Source of the DNA: Actinophytocola sp044466355
GTDB taxonomy: Bacteria; Actinomycetota; Actinomycetes; Mycobacteriales; Pseudonocardiaceae
Direction of reading: 5' to 3'
Assembly: GCF_044466355.1 (NCBI RefSeq)
Contig: NZ_JBITMQ010000021.1
Span: forward strand, 56,759 to 120,758
DNA: 64,000 nucleotides
Positions 42,203 through 51,147 of the stretch are shown piece by piece. Positions within the stretch are counted from its first letter, which is position 1, and each line of letters begins with the position of its first letter. The position numbers and the translations under genes are program-made. Under the pieces are notes generated by a model that saw nothing but the letters and a program-made list of their open reading frames with translations, made no database searches and was not told where the DNA came from.

Positions 42203-43186
42203 TCATGAGGGGATCAGCAGCACCCAGACCGGGCCGTACGCGAGCGGCAGCTCCCTGCCGTCCGGTGTGTGGAAGGTGGTGGGCGATCGCACGGCAGTCC
42301 TGGTCCAGGTGCCCGGGAAGCGCAGACCGTCACGCAGCACGACCACCGGTCCGCTGCCGACGGTGCGCGCGACCGGCGAGACGGTGCCGCGGGCGTCCTC
42401 GATCCCCTCGTTCGTGGTGACCTCGACCTGCTGCAGGACGACGTCCGCCGCGGTGACGCGGCCGGTGTCCGTGGACACCAGCGGTGCCCCGTTCATCGAC
42501 ACGAGCCACCGCCGGTCGGCCGCCGACCAGGTGAACGCGAAGCTCGCCGCCCGGTACCGCACCTCCTCGGTCACGGTCGGTTCGCCGGCGCCGGGCGCGG
42601 GGCCGAAGCGCAGCGGAGCGACCGAGGGACCCCGCGCCCCGTCAGGCAGCCGTGCCGGTCGCACGTAGAGGTTGTGCGGTGCCAGGCGATCGGAGTCCCG
42701 GTAGTACGCGGCCGCCGCCTGTGCGGGTGCCGCGTTGACCAGGCGGGCTCCGTGCAGTGCGGGCAGCAGCTCAGGCGCCGCACCGGAGTAGGCCAGCACC
42801 GGCGTGCCGTACTGGCCGAGCAGTTCGATGTCCGTGCGCCGGGCGCTGCGGACCGGGCCGATCACCGCGGGCGGCGTGCCGGTGTACACGGCCACGAGCC
42901 GCGTCAGCCCGCCCTCGACCGGTTCGACGTACACCACGTCGGCCGAGCCGAGTCCGGTCTGCGGCAGTGCCGACGGCACATTGTCGATCTTGACAGCCAG
43001 CGCGGGTGCGGTCAGCGGTGCCGCCGGCGCCGGTGTGGTGGTGGACCGTGAGGTGGCCGGGGGAGCGGCAGGAGACATCGTCCCGTCACCCCGGTCGACC
43101 ACCACCACGATCGCCGCCACGACCGCGATCACGGCCAGCGCCGCACCGATCTCCCACGCGAGCCATTTGCGGGCCCGCCCTGTCAT
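42203..43186 (-). CDS. DUF3048 membrane-anchored protein
   Basis: A 327-aa protein with an N-terminal membrane anchor (EIGAALAVIAVVAAIVVVV), Thr/Pro linker, and a DUF3048 domain (VKIDNVPSALPQTGLGSADVVYVEPVEGGLTRLVAVY; GPVRSARRTDIELLGQYG). Extracytoplasmic, function unknown. Ends 22 bases downstream of the GyrI/DUF302 start. Confidence 0.82.
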   Translation of the reverse strand: MTGRARKWLAWEIGAALAVIAVVAAIVVVVDRGDGTMSPAAPPATSRSTTTPAPAAPLTAPALAVKIDNVPSALPQTGLGSADVVYVEPVEGGLTRLVAVYTGTPPAVIGPVRSARRTDIELLGQYGTPVLAYSGAAPELLPALHGARLVNAAPAQAAAAYYRDSDRLAPHNLYVRPARLPDGARGPSVAPLRFGPAPGAGEPTVTEEVRYRAASFAFTWSAADRRWLVSMNGAPLVSTDTGRVTAADVVLQQVEVTTNEGIEDARGTVSPVARTVGSGPVVVLRDGLRFPGTWTRTAVRSPTTFHTPDGRELPLAYGPVWVLLIPS

Positions 43187-43204
43187 GGCCTCATCGCCTC
43201 CTCG

Positions 43205-43501
43205 TCACGAGTCCTCGTCGTGCCCGGTCACCGGACGGCCGAGGCGGGCCACTTCACTGTCCACTTCGGTCTCGGTGATCGGCTTGGTGAAGAACGCGTT
43301 CCACGCGTGCATCAGCAGCCCGGCGCCCCAGAACAGCAGCGGGAAGGCCGGCCAGAAGAACGAGTCCGGCGCGGTCGCCGCCCAGATGACGACCAGTCCC
43401 GCGTTCACGACGACATACATGATCAGGTGGGGGAAGAACCCACGTCGCTCCTCGAGCCGCTTGCGTGCGACCGTGCGAACGTCTGCCGGTGTGCCGGTCA
43501 T
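43205..43501 (-). CDS. 2TM-domain protein
   Basis: A 98-aa protein with the actinobacterial 2TM pattern: ARKRLEERRGFFPHLIMYVVVNAGLVVIW..FWPAFPLLFWGAGLLMHAWNAF. Basic N-terminus, two membrane segments, acidic tail. A DosR-like box lies 86 bp upstream. Function unknown. Confidence 0.82.
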   Translation of the reverse strand: MTGTPADVRTVARKRLEERRGFFPHLIMYVVVNAGLVVIWAATAPDSFFWPAFPLLFWGAGLLMHAWNAFFTKPITETEVDSEVARLGRPVTGHDEDS

Positions 43502-43586
43502 GGCTCACACCTCCTCGAACTCGACTGTCACCTCGAGCGTCGAACGCCTTCGCCCGCGGTCACAGAGACCTCGGTAGGCGGAGAGG

Positions 43587-43600
43587 AGGACCGAAGTCCC
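43587..43600. promoter_or_regulatory. DosR-like box AGGACCGAAGTCCC
   Basis: Nine of ten arm positions match. Lies between the Thr-rich membrane protein gene (stop 43616) and the 2TM gene (start 43501), both minus, so it serves the latter. A weaker copy GAGACCTCGGTAGG precedes at 43565. Confidence 0.65.
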
Positions 43601-43615
43601 TGAGTGCGGCCGGGA

Positions 43616-44512
43616 TCAGCAGGCGTTGAGGCGGACCTGCCAGGTGCCGTTGGCGCCGAGCGCGGCGGTGAACGGTGCGGTGCCGATCGTGCCGTTGCCG
43701 GGCCGACCGTCCCACACGATGGCCGGGAGCTCGGTCATGACCTCGCCACCCCGGCTGCCGCACCCGCCGTTGACGCCTTCGACGTACCGCGCGTACAGCA
43801 GTACCTCCGCGGCCGCCCGTGAGCTCGCGGGCGGGGCGGTCACCGCCGGTGTTCTGCCGGCGAGTGCGCGGGTCGCGGCGAGATCCCCGGCGAAGCGGGC
43901 CGCCGCGGCGTGCCCGTTGCCGAGTGCGCGGAGGAGGTCGCCGCTGTTGGGGTAGGTGCCGGGGTCGATGGTGGTGGCGACACTGAAGTCGGCCATGGCG
44001 TACCGCCGCGACGCCAGGTCGCTGTAGACGAGGACGACCGAGCGGAGGAGAGCACGGGGCAGACCGGCGGGGATCGCGGTCGCGACGGGCGCCAGGTCGG
44101 CGGTACGCACCGCTTTCGCCACGGGTTCGCTGACCGCCTTCCAGGGTGGGCCGGAACCGTTGATGGCAGCGGCCGCCGTGCGCAGCTGCCGGTCGAGCTT
44201 GTCCGCGGCGGCGAAGAAGCGCGCGAGGTTCGTCGACGCGGTCGGCGGGTTCGACGTGGTCGGACCGGGCGGCGGGGCCACCGTCGAGGTCGTCGTCGAG
44301 GTCGTCGTGGACGACGGTGTGTTCTGGCTCGGCGGCGGCGTGGTGGCGGACGTGGTCGTCGTCGGGGACGCGCCGGGCGTTCCTGTCTCCTGGTCGTGGT
44401 TCGCGACCAGGACGACCGCGGTGACGACGCCGCTGACGGCCACCGCGGCGACACCGGCCATCAGCCAGCGACGCCACGACGGCGGACGTCCGGGTTCGGG
44501 GGGACTGGTCAC
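43616..44512 (-). CDS. Membrane-anchored Thr-rich protein, unknown function
   Basis: A 298-aa protein: cytoplasmic N-terminus MTSPPEPGRPPSWRRW, one membrane anchor (LMAGVAAVAVSGVVTAVVLV), a Thr/Pro-rich linker (~45-90) and an extracytoplasmic helical domain ending in a cysteine (QVRLNAC). No family recognised. GTG overlaps the stop of the triacylglycerol synthase gene, so it is co-translated with it. Could be an envelope partner of lipid storage or unrelated. Confidence 0.7.
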   Translation of the reverse strand: MTSPPEPGRPPSWRRWLMAGVAAVAVSGVVTAVVLVANHDQETGTPGASPTTTTSATTPPPSQNTPSSTTTSTTTSTVAPPPGPTTSNPPTASTNLARFFAAADKLDRQLRTAAAAINGSGPPWKAVSEPVAKAVRTADLAPVATAIPAGLPRALLRSVVLVYSDLASRRYAMADFSVATTIDPGTYPNSGDLLRALGNGHAAAARFAGDLAATRALAGRTPAVTAPPASSRAAAEVLLYARYVEGVNGGCGSRGGEVMTELPAIVWDGRPGNGTIGTAPFTAALGANGTWQVRLNAC

Positions 44513-45876
44513 GGTGTGACACCTCCTACAGCGATCACTTCGGCCAGGCCGCGGCGCAGACAGTCGATGAAGACGGGCGGGTCCGGCACGGCGGCGGTGT
44601 CGAGGTTGACGCCGATGTGGCAGGTACCGGCGTACGACATGAGCGTCAGGTTGGCCGCGCAGCCCATGGTCGGGCCGAACGCCGCGTGAGCCGTCACCTC
44701 CGCGCCGGCGAGGTAGGTCGTCACCGGCACGCCGGTCACGTCGCTGGCGAGGAAGTCGACGCGTTTGAGCATGCCCCCGACGAAACCGGTGGGCAGCAGG
44801 TCGAGGCCGGCGGCGATGGCGTCGGTGAAGCCGAGGGAGCGGGCGGTGCGGGCGGATCTCGCGCGGGTGTCGATCAAGCGCATCCGCCGCGCGGGATCGG
44901 CCTCCGCCACGGGGACGAGGAACCGCATGAGCGTGATCCTGTTGCTGGCCAGGGCATCGGTGGCCGTGCGGATGCTCACGGGCATCGTCACCCGCAACTC
45001 GTCCACGGGGGCGTCGTGTTTGTGGTGGTAGTGGCGCATGCCGCCGGTGACGGCGGCCAGGAACGCGTCGTTGACGGTCACACCGGTGGTCCGGGCGGCG
45101 TGCTTGAGGTCGTTCAGACCGGCGGAGACCACGTGGAGGTGACGGCCGAGCCCACGACCGCGCATGACGGGGGAACGGATGTCGGTCACCGGTGCGACCG
45201 TCCTGCCGATCGACTGCACGGTGTCCCATGCCGTGCGCACGCCGCCAACGGGGTCGCGCAGTAGTCGCCACACGGCCGGCCCCGCGGCGGTGACCACCTC
45301 GCGCGCGAGACCGGTCAGCTGCCCGGCCGTGTGCAGGATGGCCGCCGGCAGGAGCGCGCCGCCGTTCGCCCTGCCGGGTTCTCCCGGGTGTGGCACGAAC
45401 TCGGGCTCCGGCACGGTGTCGAACAACGTCGGCGCCAAGCGGACCGCACCGACACCGTCGGTGAGCGCGTGGTGCATCTTCATGATCAGCGCGGCGCCGC
45501 CGTCCTGGAGACCGTCGACCAGCGTGAAGGTCCACAGAGGACGGGCCCGGTCGAAGCCGGTCATGGCCTCGATCCTGGCCGCCTCGAGCACCGCGTCGTG
45601 GGTGTCGGCGCTGGTCCGGCGCAGGTGCCAGGACAGGTCGAAGTCCTCGTCGGTCTCCCACCTGGGCACCGCGATCCGCAGCGGGGGTTCGGCGACCCGC
45701 TGGCGCAGCCGGGGCACCAGCCGGGTCGCCGCCTCCACCCGCTCGACGAGCCGTTCCCAGTCCGGTGACCGGTCCAGCCACACGATCGACACGATCGTCG
45801 CCCGCATGGCCGGGTCCGCCTCCTGGTACCAGGAGAAGGCGTCACTGGCTCGCATGAACTCGTTCTGTGCGCCCAT
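44509..45876 (-). CDS. Wax ester synthase/diacylglycerol acyltransferase (Tgs-like)
   Basis: A 455-aa WS/DGAT: the catalytic MHHALTDGVGAVRL (HHxxxDG) near residue 135 and the C-terminal PLND-like VNDAFLAAVTGGMRHY and SNVxGP-like SDVTGVPVTTYLAGAEVT regions. It makes triacylglycerol or wax esters from acyl-CoA at the membrane face. In M. tuberculosis tgs1 is a DosR-regulon member that fuels dormancy. AGGGAG precedes the ATG. No box is directly upstream; expression may come from the alcohol dehydrogenase promoter. Confidence 0.9.
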   Translation of the reverse strand: MGAQNEFMRASDAFSWYQEADPAMRATIVSIVWLDRSPDWERLVERVEAATRLVPRLRQRVAEPPLRIAVPRWETDEDFDLSWHLRRTSADTHDAVLEAARIEAMTGFDRARPLWTFTLVDGLQDGGAALIMKMHHALTDGVGAVRLAPTLFDTVPEPEFVPHPGEPGRANGGALLPAAILHTAGQLTGLAREVVTAAGPAVWRLLRDPVGGVRTAWDTVQSIGRTVAPVTDIRSPVMRGRGLGRHLHVVSAGLNDLKHAARTTGVTVNDAFLAAVTGGMRHYHHKHDAPVDELRVTMPVSIRTATDALASNRITLMRFLVPVAEADPARRMRLIDTRARSARTARSLGFTDAIAAGLDLLPTGFVGGMLKRVDFLASDVTGVPVTTYLAGAEVTAHAAFGPTMGCAANLTLMSYAGTCHIGVNLDTAAVPDPPVFIDCLRRGLAEVIAVGGVTP

Positions 45877-45906
45877 GGCGTGCTCCCTGGGAACGTCTGC
45901 TCGTCG

Positions 45907-46944
45907 CTACCGGGTGAGGACCACCTTCAGCGCGCCGGACTCCTGCGGCCGGGAGAACACGTCGTACGCGGCGGGCATCTCGTCGAGCGCGAAGCGGTGG
46001 GTGATGAAACGGCCGGGGTCGATGCGCCCCGCCGCGAGCATGCGCAGCAGCATCGGGGTGCTGGACGTGTCGACCAGACCGGTCGTGACCGTCACGTTGC
46101 GGATCCACAGCTCTTCCAGGTGCAGCGTGGCGGGCTTGCCGTGCACGCCGACGTTGGCGACGTGGCCGCCCGGCCGGACCAGGGTGGTGCAGAGTTCGAA
46201 CGTCTCCGGCACCCCGACCGCCTCGATCACGACGTCGGCGCCGAGCCCGCCGGTGAGGTCCCGGACGGCGACGGCGGCGTCGTGCCCCGTCTTCGCGACG
46301 ACGTCCGCGCCGAACTGCTTGGCCGCGTCCAGTCGCGACTGCGCGAGGTCGACGGCGACGATGTGGCTCGGGCTGTAGAACTGGGCGGTGGTGATCGCGG
46401 CCAGCCCGATGGGCCCCGCCCCGACGACGACCACGGTGTCCCCGGGCTGCACCCGGCCGTTGCGGACCCCCACCTCGTACGAGGTGGGCAGGATGTCGGC
46501 GAGCAGCACCGCGGATTCGTCGCTGACCTGCTCGGGCAGCACGTAGGTGGAGGTGTCGGCGAACGGCACCCGGACGTACTCGGCCTGGGTGCCGTCCATG
46601 AGGTGGCCCAGGACCCAGCCGCCACCGCCGAGGCACTGGCCGTAGGCGCCGGCGCGGCAGTACCGGCAGCGTCCGCAGGCGCTGATGCAGGACACCAGCA
46701 CCCGGTCGCCCGCCTTGACCGTGGTGACCGCGGCGCCGACCTCCTCGATCGTGCCGACCGCCTCGTGACCGAGGATCCGGCCCGGCGTGACCTCGGGGAC
46801 GTCACCCTTCAGGATGTGCAGATCCGTCCCGCAGATCGTGACGGCATCCACCCGGACGATCGCGTCGGTCGGATCCATCAGGGTCGGTGTCGCCACGTCC
46901 CGCCAGTCGCGCTTTCCAGGGCCGCCGTAGACGAGCGCTTTCAT
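45907..46944 (-). CDS. Zinc-dependent alcohol dehydrogenase family protein
   Basis: A 345-aa medium-chain dehydrogenase: catalytic zinc CGTDLHILKG and GHEAVGTIEEVG, structural zinc cysteines CGRCRYCRAGAYGQC, cofactor fold VVVVGAGPIGLAAITTA. Likely oxidises or reduces aldehydes/alcohols with NAD(P); a formaldehyde or fatty-alcohol substrate cannot be told. AGGAGG precedes the ATG. First gene of the minus run with WS/DGAT; divergent from the CstR-like gene. Confidence 0.9.
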   Translation of the reverse strand: MKALVYGGPGKRDWRDVATPTLMDPTDAIVRVDAVTICGTDLHILKGDVPEVTPGRILGHEAVGTIEEVGAAVTTVKAGDRVLVSCISACGRCRYCRAGAYGQCLGGGGWVLGHLMDGTQAEYVRVPFADTSTYVLPEQVSDESAVLLADILPTSYEVGVRNGRVQPGDTVVVVGAGPIGLAAITTAQFYSPSHIVAVDLAQSRLDAAKQFGADVVAKTGHDAAVAVRDLTGGLGADVVIEAVGVPETFELCTTLVRPGGHVANVGVHGKPATLHLEELWIRNVTVTTGLVDTSSTPMLLRMLAAGRIDPGRFITHRFALDEMPAAYDVFSRPQESGALKVVLTR

Positions 46945-47076
46945 GATTCCTCCTGTGATGTCGCGCGTGTACTCCACAGACAGGCTCACCATCGGAGCGC
47001 ATCCGCATCCGCAGTCGAAGGTCCCCTTTCGCCGGGGCCAAAGGCAGCGCTCACGCCACCTGGCGCCAGGACGCGA

Positions 47077-47090
47077 TACCCTGGGGGGTA
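47077..47090. promoter_or_regulatory. CstR/CsoR-type operator upstream of cstR-like gene
   Basis: TACCCTGGGGGGTA, an imperfect copy of TACCCCC-GGGGGTA, 11 bases before the repressor ATG. Position implies autorepression. Confidence 0.75.
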
Positions 47091-47101
47091 ATGAGGGAGG
47101 C

Positions 47102-47368
47102 ATGGTGGAGTTGAGCGAGGACGTCCTGTCGGACGTGGTGAAGCGCCTGCGCAGGGCGCAAGGCCAGGTCGGTGGCCTGATCCAGATGATCGAGTCCGGC
47201 CGGGACTGCCGGGACGTGATCACACAGCTGGCAGCCGTGTCGCGGGCATTGGACCGAGCGGGCTTCAAGCTGATCGCGAGCGGCCTCGAGAAGTGCGTGT
47301 CCGACGGTTCGGAGCAGGCGAAGGCCGACCGCGAGCAGTTGGAGAAGTTGTTCCTCAGCCTGGCGTGA
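47102..47368 (+). CDS. CstR-like persulfide-sensing repressor (CsoR family)
   Basis: An 88-aa DUF156/CsoR-family repressor: ELSEDVLSDVVKRLRRAQGQVGGLIQMIESGRDCRDVITQLAAV split over helices 1-2. Cys36 and Cys65 are at the CsoR ligand positions, but the copper-ligand histidine at 61 is glycine (SGLEKC). Copper sensors need that histidine; persulfide sensors of the CstR class do not. The surrounding rhodanese and MBL-rhodanese genes carry matching operators, which supports CstR. GTG 47105 (4 bases after AGGGAGG) is a possible alternative start. Ends overlapping the convergent fusion gene by 14 bases. Confidence 0.85.
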   Translation: MVELSEDVLSDVVKRLRRAQGQVGGLIQMIESGRDCRDVITQLAAVSRALDRAGFKLIASGLEKCVSDGSEQAKADREQLEKLFLSLA

Positions 47369-49700
47369 CCGTCTCGGTGGCGATGCACGCCGCCGGGAGG
47401 ACGAACCAGCGGAGCGCCTCGAACCGCGCGTCGAGCCCGGTCGGCCCGTCCGGCACGTCGTCGGGGTGCGCGGCGAGCACCGACTTGGCCGTGGCGAGCT
47501 GGGTCGCCAGCACGTCCTCGCCAGCCGCCGCACCGGGCGGACCGGGGACCGCGGCGGTGATCTCACGTCGCAGATCGGGCAGGCCGGCGGGGTCCGGCGC
47601 CGTGGCGTGGTGGTGCCAGAGCCCGGTGTGCGGGTCGAACCGGTAGTCGGGCAGCAGCCGGTGGCCGTGCTCGGCGACGAGTTCGACGGCGTCGATGAGG
47701 TAGTCGCGGACGGTGTCGGTGATGAAGTAGTTGAAGTTGATCCGTGTCCAGCCGGGTTTGATGCCTTCGCAACCGCGTTCGATCTCGTCTTCGAAGGCGT
47801 GGGAGTGCGCGGTGTCGATGGCGAGCAGACGGTGGCCGTACGGGCCCGCGCAGGAGCAGCCGCCACGGGACTGGATGCCGAACAGGTCGTTGAGCACGGC
47901 GACGACGAAGTTGTGATGTAGGAACTTCTCGCCCGCGAGGACGCGGAACGAGATGATCGACAGTCGTTCGGCCCGCGCGTTGCCGAGCACGTGGATGCTC
48001 GGGTGGTGGGACCAGCGGGACACAGCCGTGCGCCACAGGCGTTGTTCACTCGCCTTGATCACGTCGGTTCCGACCGCGTCCTTGACGGCGAACACGAGTC
48101 CGGCGCGGACGGACTCCACGATGGCCGGTGTGCCGCCTTCCTCCCTGGCGACCGGGTCGTCGAGGTAGCGGTGCCCGAGCGGGTCGACGTAGGCGACGGT
48201 GCCGCCGCCCGGCACGGTGGGCACCGGGTTGCGCACCAGTTCGCGGCGCACCACGAGTACGCCAGGGGTCTGCGGCCCGCCGACGAACTTGTGCGGGGAC
48301 AGGAAGATCGCGTCCTTGTGGTCGTTCCTGCCTGGTGCGCTCGGTCGCATCCTGATCGCTACATAGGGTGCTGCGGCCGCGTAGTCCCAGAAGGACAGCG
48401 CGCCGTGTTCGTGCAGCAACGCCGCGATCCGGTCGGCGTCGGTGAGCACGCCGGTGACGTTGGATGCGGCCGAGAAGCTGCCGATCCGCAACGGCCGGTC
48501 CGCGTGGCGGACGAGTTCGCGGCGCAGGTGCTCGACGTCGACGTGACCGTCCGGGTCCTCGTCGATGGCCACGACGTCCGCGATCGACTCCCGCCAGGGC
48601 AACTCGTTGGAGTGGTGCTCGTACGGGCCCACGAACACCACCGGGCGCTCGGCAGCGGGTAGCGGTTCGGCGTGGTCTCGCAGCTGCAGGATGCCGACGA
48701 GCTTGTTCACCGCCGCGGTGGCGCCGGAGCCGGTGAAGATCACCAGGTCCTCGTCGGTGCCGCCGACGCTGTCGCGGATCAGCCGCCGCGCCTGCTCACG
48801 CAGACGGGTGGTCCACAGCCCGGTCCCGGAGCTCTCGGTGTGGGTGTTGGCGTAGCGGGGGAGCACGCGGCGGCGGATGACGTCCTCGACGAAGTCCAGT
48901 GAGCGGCCGGACGCGGTGTAGTCGGCGTAGACGATCCGCCGCGGCCCGTACGGTCCGTCGAGCACCTCGCCGTCACCGATGAGGCCCTGCCGGACACGGT
49001 CCAACATGGACGTCTGCGTGACGCGTTCCGGCAGCGGCGACAGCCGCACCAGGTGGTCGGTGTCGCCGAGCAGGGCGAGCCGCCGGTGCAGCACCGGGTT
49101 GTCGGAGGACTGGCTCGCATGGGCGGTGATCGCCCGCCACTGTCTGCGCCGGTCCACCGGCACCGCCCAGTCGATCTCTTCGGGCGGACGTCCGGTGAAG
49201 GCGGTGCCGAACTCCTCGTTGAGCGCACCTGCGACCGCGGCCGGGAGCGTCCACGCCAGCACCGGTAGGTCCATCCGGGCAGCCGCCGCGACGGCGGCGA
49301 GAGTGGCGCGCCGGTGATCGGGATGTCCCGTCACGCCGCCCTCGTCGAACACCAGCAGATGTGAGGGACGCAGCCGGGCCGCGAAATTCTCGACGTGCGC
49401 CACCAGTTCCCCGAGGCCGACACCAGCGAGCGCCCCGTCCGGGTAGGACAGCAGGAGGCTGTTGTCCACGCCGAGCACCGCCGCGGCCGCTGCGAACTCC
49501 CCGGCGCGGACCTCCCCGAGGTCGTCGGTCCGGTCGCCGTGCAAGGTCGACGCCTCGCCGTGGGTGAAGCACAACACCGCGGTCTCTGCCCCATCGCGGC
49601 CGAGCCGGGCAAGCACACCGCCAAGTCCGAACGACTCGTCATCGGGGTGTGCCACGACGGCGAGCGCGTACCGCACAACGGGGAGGACCACAGCGATCAC
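47355..49700 (-). CDS. PIG-L deacetylase fused to class V aminotransferase (cysteine desulfurase-like)
   Basis: A 781-aa fusion. Residues ~10-225 form a LmbE/PIG-L zinc hydrolase with AHPDDE at 17-22 and GHPDH at 125-129, the metal ligands of MshB/Mca enzymes that act on GlcNAc-inositol or mycothiol conjugates. Residues ~245-660 form a class V PLP enzyme with the Schiff-base lysine in SPHK (Lys471), the pair CSC in GGCSCAGPYGH (615-617) and NFNYF near 655. The last ~110 residues are not assigned. GTG start at 49700 follows the tauE stop by 2 bases, and a perfect CstR operator lies 14 bases upstream inside tauE. Product unknown; persulfide or mycothiol sulfur metabolism is inferred. Confidence 0.85.
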   Translation of the reverse strand: MIAVVLPVVRYALAVVAHPDDESFGLGGVLARLGRDGAETAVLCFTHGEASTLHGDRTDDLGEVRAGEFAAAAAVLGVDNSLLLSYPDGALAGVGLGELVAHVENFAARLRPSHLLVFDEGGVTGHPDHRRATLAAVAAAARMDLPVLAWTLPAAVAGALNEEFGTAFTGRPPEEIDWAVPVDRRRQWRAITAHASQSSDNPVLHRRLALLGDTDHLVRLSPLPERVTQTSMLDRVRQGLIGDGEVLDGPYGPRRIVYADYTASGRSLDFVEDVIRRRVLPRYANTHTESSGTGLWTTRLREQARRLIRDSVGGTDEDLVIFTGSGATAAVNKLVGILQLRDHAEPLPAAERPVVFVGPYEHHSNELPWRESIADVVAIDEDPDGHVDVEHLRRELVRHADRPLRIGSFSAASNVTGVLTDADRIAALLHEHGALSFWDYAAAAPYVAIRMRPSAPGRNDHKDAIFLSPHKFVGGPQTPGVLVVRRELVRNPVPTVPGGGTVAYVDPLGHRYLDDPVAREEGGTPAIVESVRAGLVFAVKDAVGTDVIKASEQRLWRTAVSRWSHHPSIHVLGNARAERLSIISFRVLAGEKFLHHNFVVAVLNDLFGIQSRGGCSCAGPYGHRLLAIDTAHSHAFEDEIERGCEGIKPGWTRINFNYFITDTVRDYLIDAVELVAEHGHRLLPDYRFDPHTGLWHHHATAPDPAGLPDLRREITAAVPGPPGAAAGEDVLATQLATAKSVLAAHPDDVPDGPTGLDARFEALRWFVLPAACIATETVTPG

Positions 49701-49702
49701 CT

Positions 49703-50566
49703 CTAACCAGATGATACCCCCGGGGGTACAGTTCCACTGGGGTCAGCTCGGGGCCGTGCTCGCCGGTGGATGGCGACGGTCGTCGGCACGCCCGCGGCGA
49801 CGGCGACGACGAGCGGCCACCAGGCGGCAGGCACCTGTTGGGTGAGGACGAAGGTGCCCATCACGACGACGAACCACCCGAAACTCGTGCGCAGGACGTG
49901 TTCGGGGATGCGGCCGGTGAGCCGGCCTCCCAGGACGGCGCCTGCGACAGCGGCGGCGGTAACGGCGATGGCGAGTGCCCAGTCGATCCGCACGGTCGAC
50001 AGGTAGCCCGCGAGGGCGGCGAACGACTTCATGGCGATCACCACGAGGGAAGTGCCGACCGCGACCGGCATGGGGAGGCCGCCGAGCAGAACGAGCGCGG
50101 GCACGACGAGGAAACCGCCACCCGCGCCGACGAGACCGGTGACCGCGCCGACCACGATGCCCTCTGCGACGACGAGGAGGACTGGCAGGTCGAGGTGAGG
50201 CTCGCGTGCGGGGCGGGTCCGGCGGAGCATCGCCGCCGCGGTGGCCACCATCATCACGCCGAACCCGGCGAGCAGCCAGGCGCCCGGGATGAACGCGGCG
50301 AGCCGGCCGCCACCATAGGCGCCGACCATCGCGGTGACGCCGAAGACGAGCCCGGTGCGCCATCTCACCCTTCCGGCCCTGGCATGCGGGATGGCGCCGA
50401 CAGCGCTGGTGACACCGACGACGAACAGCGACATCGCGATCGCCTGCTTGGCGTCCAGGCCGGCGAGGTAGACGAGGATGGGGACGGTGAGGATGGACCC
50501 GCCGCCGCCGAGCACGCCGAGAGCGACCCCGACGAGTGCGGCGGCGGCGAGAGTGGCCGCGAGCAC
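49703..50566 (-). CDS. TauE/SafE-family sulfite/sulfur anion exporter
   Basis: A 287-aa permease of the TauE/TSUP family with about eight membrane segments and the repeated motif pattern VGVALGVLGGGGSILTVPILVYLAG and VVGAVTGLVGAGGGFLVVPALVLLGG. CstR regulons in Staphylococcus also contain tauE. GTG start 50566 overlaps the rhodanese stop region; a short C-terminal tail after the last segment encodes the operator TACCCCCGGGGGTA. Exports sulfite or related products (family knowledge). Confidence 0.88.
   Translation of the reverse strand: MLAATLAAAALVGVALGVLGGGGSILTVPILVYLAGLDAKQAIAMSLFVVGVTSAVGAIPHARAGRVRWRTGLVFGVTAMVGAYGGGRLAAFIPGAWLLAGFGVMMVATAAAMLRRTRPAREPHLDLPVLLVVAEGIVVGAVTGLVGAGGGFLVVPALVLLGGLPMPVAVGTSLVVIAMKSFAALAGYLSTVRIDWALAIAVTAAAVAGAVLGGRLTGRIPEHVLRTSFGWFVVVMGTFVLTQQVPAAWWPLVVAVAAGVPTTVAIHRRARPRADPSGTVPPGVSSG
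49715..49728. promoter_or_regulatory. Perfect CstR operator inside 3' end of tauE
   Basis: TACCCCCGGGGGTA, a perfect 14-bp palindrome, 15-28 bases before the GTG of the fusion gene. Confidence 0.8.
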
Positions 50567-50571
50567 GGTGC

Positions 50572-51147
50572 TCAGCCCCGTTCCACGGCGAGCGCGGCCA
50601 CGACGGCGGCGACGGTGGTGCGCGGTCCGCGGTTGTAGGGCAGTGCGGTGAGCAGCTTGCCCAACAGGCACGTGTCGGTGATGGCGGCGACCACGAGCCC
50701 GCCGCCCACGAGGGCGGCGACCCACGTCGCGGGTGGGAACACGGTGCCGGCGAGGACCGCGGCGAGCACGAGGCCGCCCGCCGCAAGGCGGACCTGGCGT
50801 TCGAGGTCCCACCTCGGCTGTGCCCGGCGCACGGGCGCTCCTGCCGCTTCCCACGCGGTGATGCCGCCCGCGAGCAGCCGCAGGTTCGGCAACCCGGCGG
50901 CGGCGAGAGCCTGTTCCGCCTGCGCGGCGCGGTTGCCGGACCGGCAGATCAGCACGACGTCCTCGTCGAGATGGCCGCGCAGTTCCGCGCGGTGCTCGCG
51001 CAGCAGGTCGAGCGGGACGTTGTAGGAGCCCTCGATGTGGGCGGCCGCGAACTCGCCGGGAGTCCGGACGTCGATCAGCCGGGGAGCCGTCCCGGCGGCG
51101 ATCGACTCGCGCAGCGCCGGGACATCCACAGTGGGTGGTCTCGTCAT
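50572..51147 (-). CDS. Rhodanese with membrane tail (YgaP-like)
   Basis: A 191-aa protein: rhodanese domain (~1-105) with the active cysteine in LICRSGNRAAQ, then two membrane segments in a DUF2892-type tail (GGLVLAAVLAGTVFPPATWVAALVGG). Transfers or accepts persulfide at the membrane. Its ATG overlaps the stop of the MBL-rhodanese gene. Confidence 0.9.
   Translation of the reverse strand: MTRPPTVDVPALRESIAAGTAPRLIDVRTPGEFAAAHIEGSYNVPLDLLREHRAELRGHLDEDVVLICRSGNRAAQAEQALAAAGLPNLRLLAGGITAWEAAGAPVRRAQPRWDLERQVRLAAGGLVLAAVLAGTVFPPATWVAALVGGGLVVAAITDTCLLGKLLTALPYNRGPRTTVAAVVAALAVERG

Noticed and set aside
46981..47045. GGTCCCCTTTCGCCGGGGCC as a DosR-like site upstream of the alcohol dehydrogenase
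   Set aside because: Only one arm fits and spacing is wrong; kept out of the list.
47102..47368. CsoR copper sensor
   Set aside because: The copper-ligand histidine is glycine, and adjacent genes are sulfur rather than copper genes.
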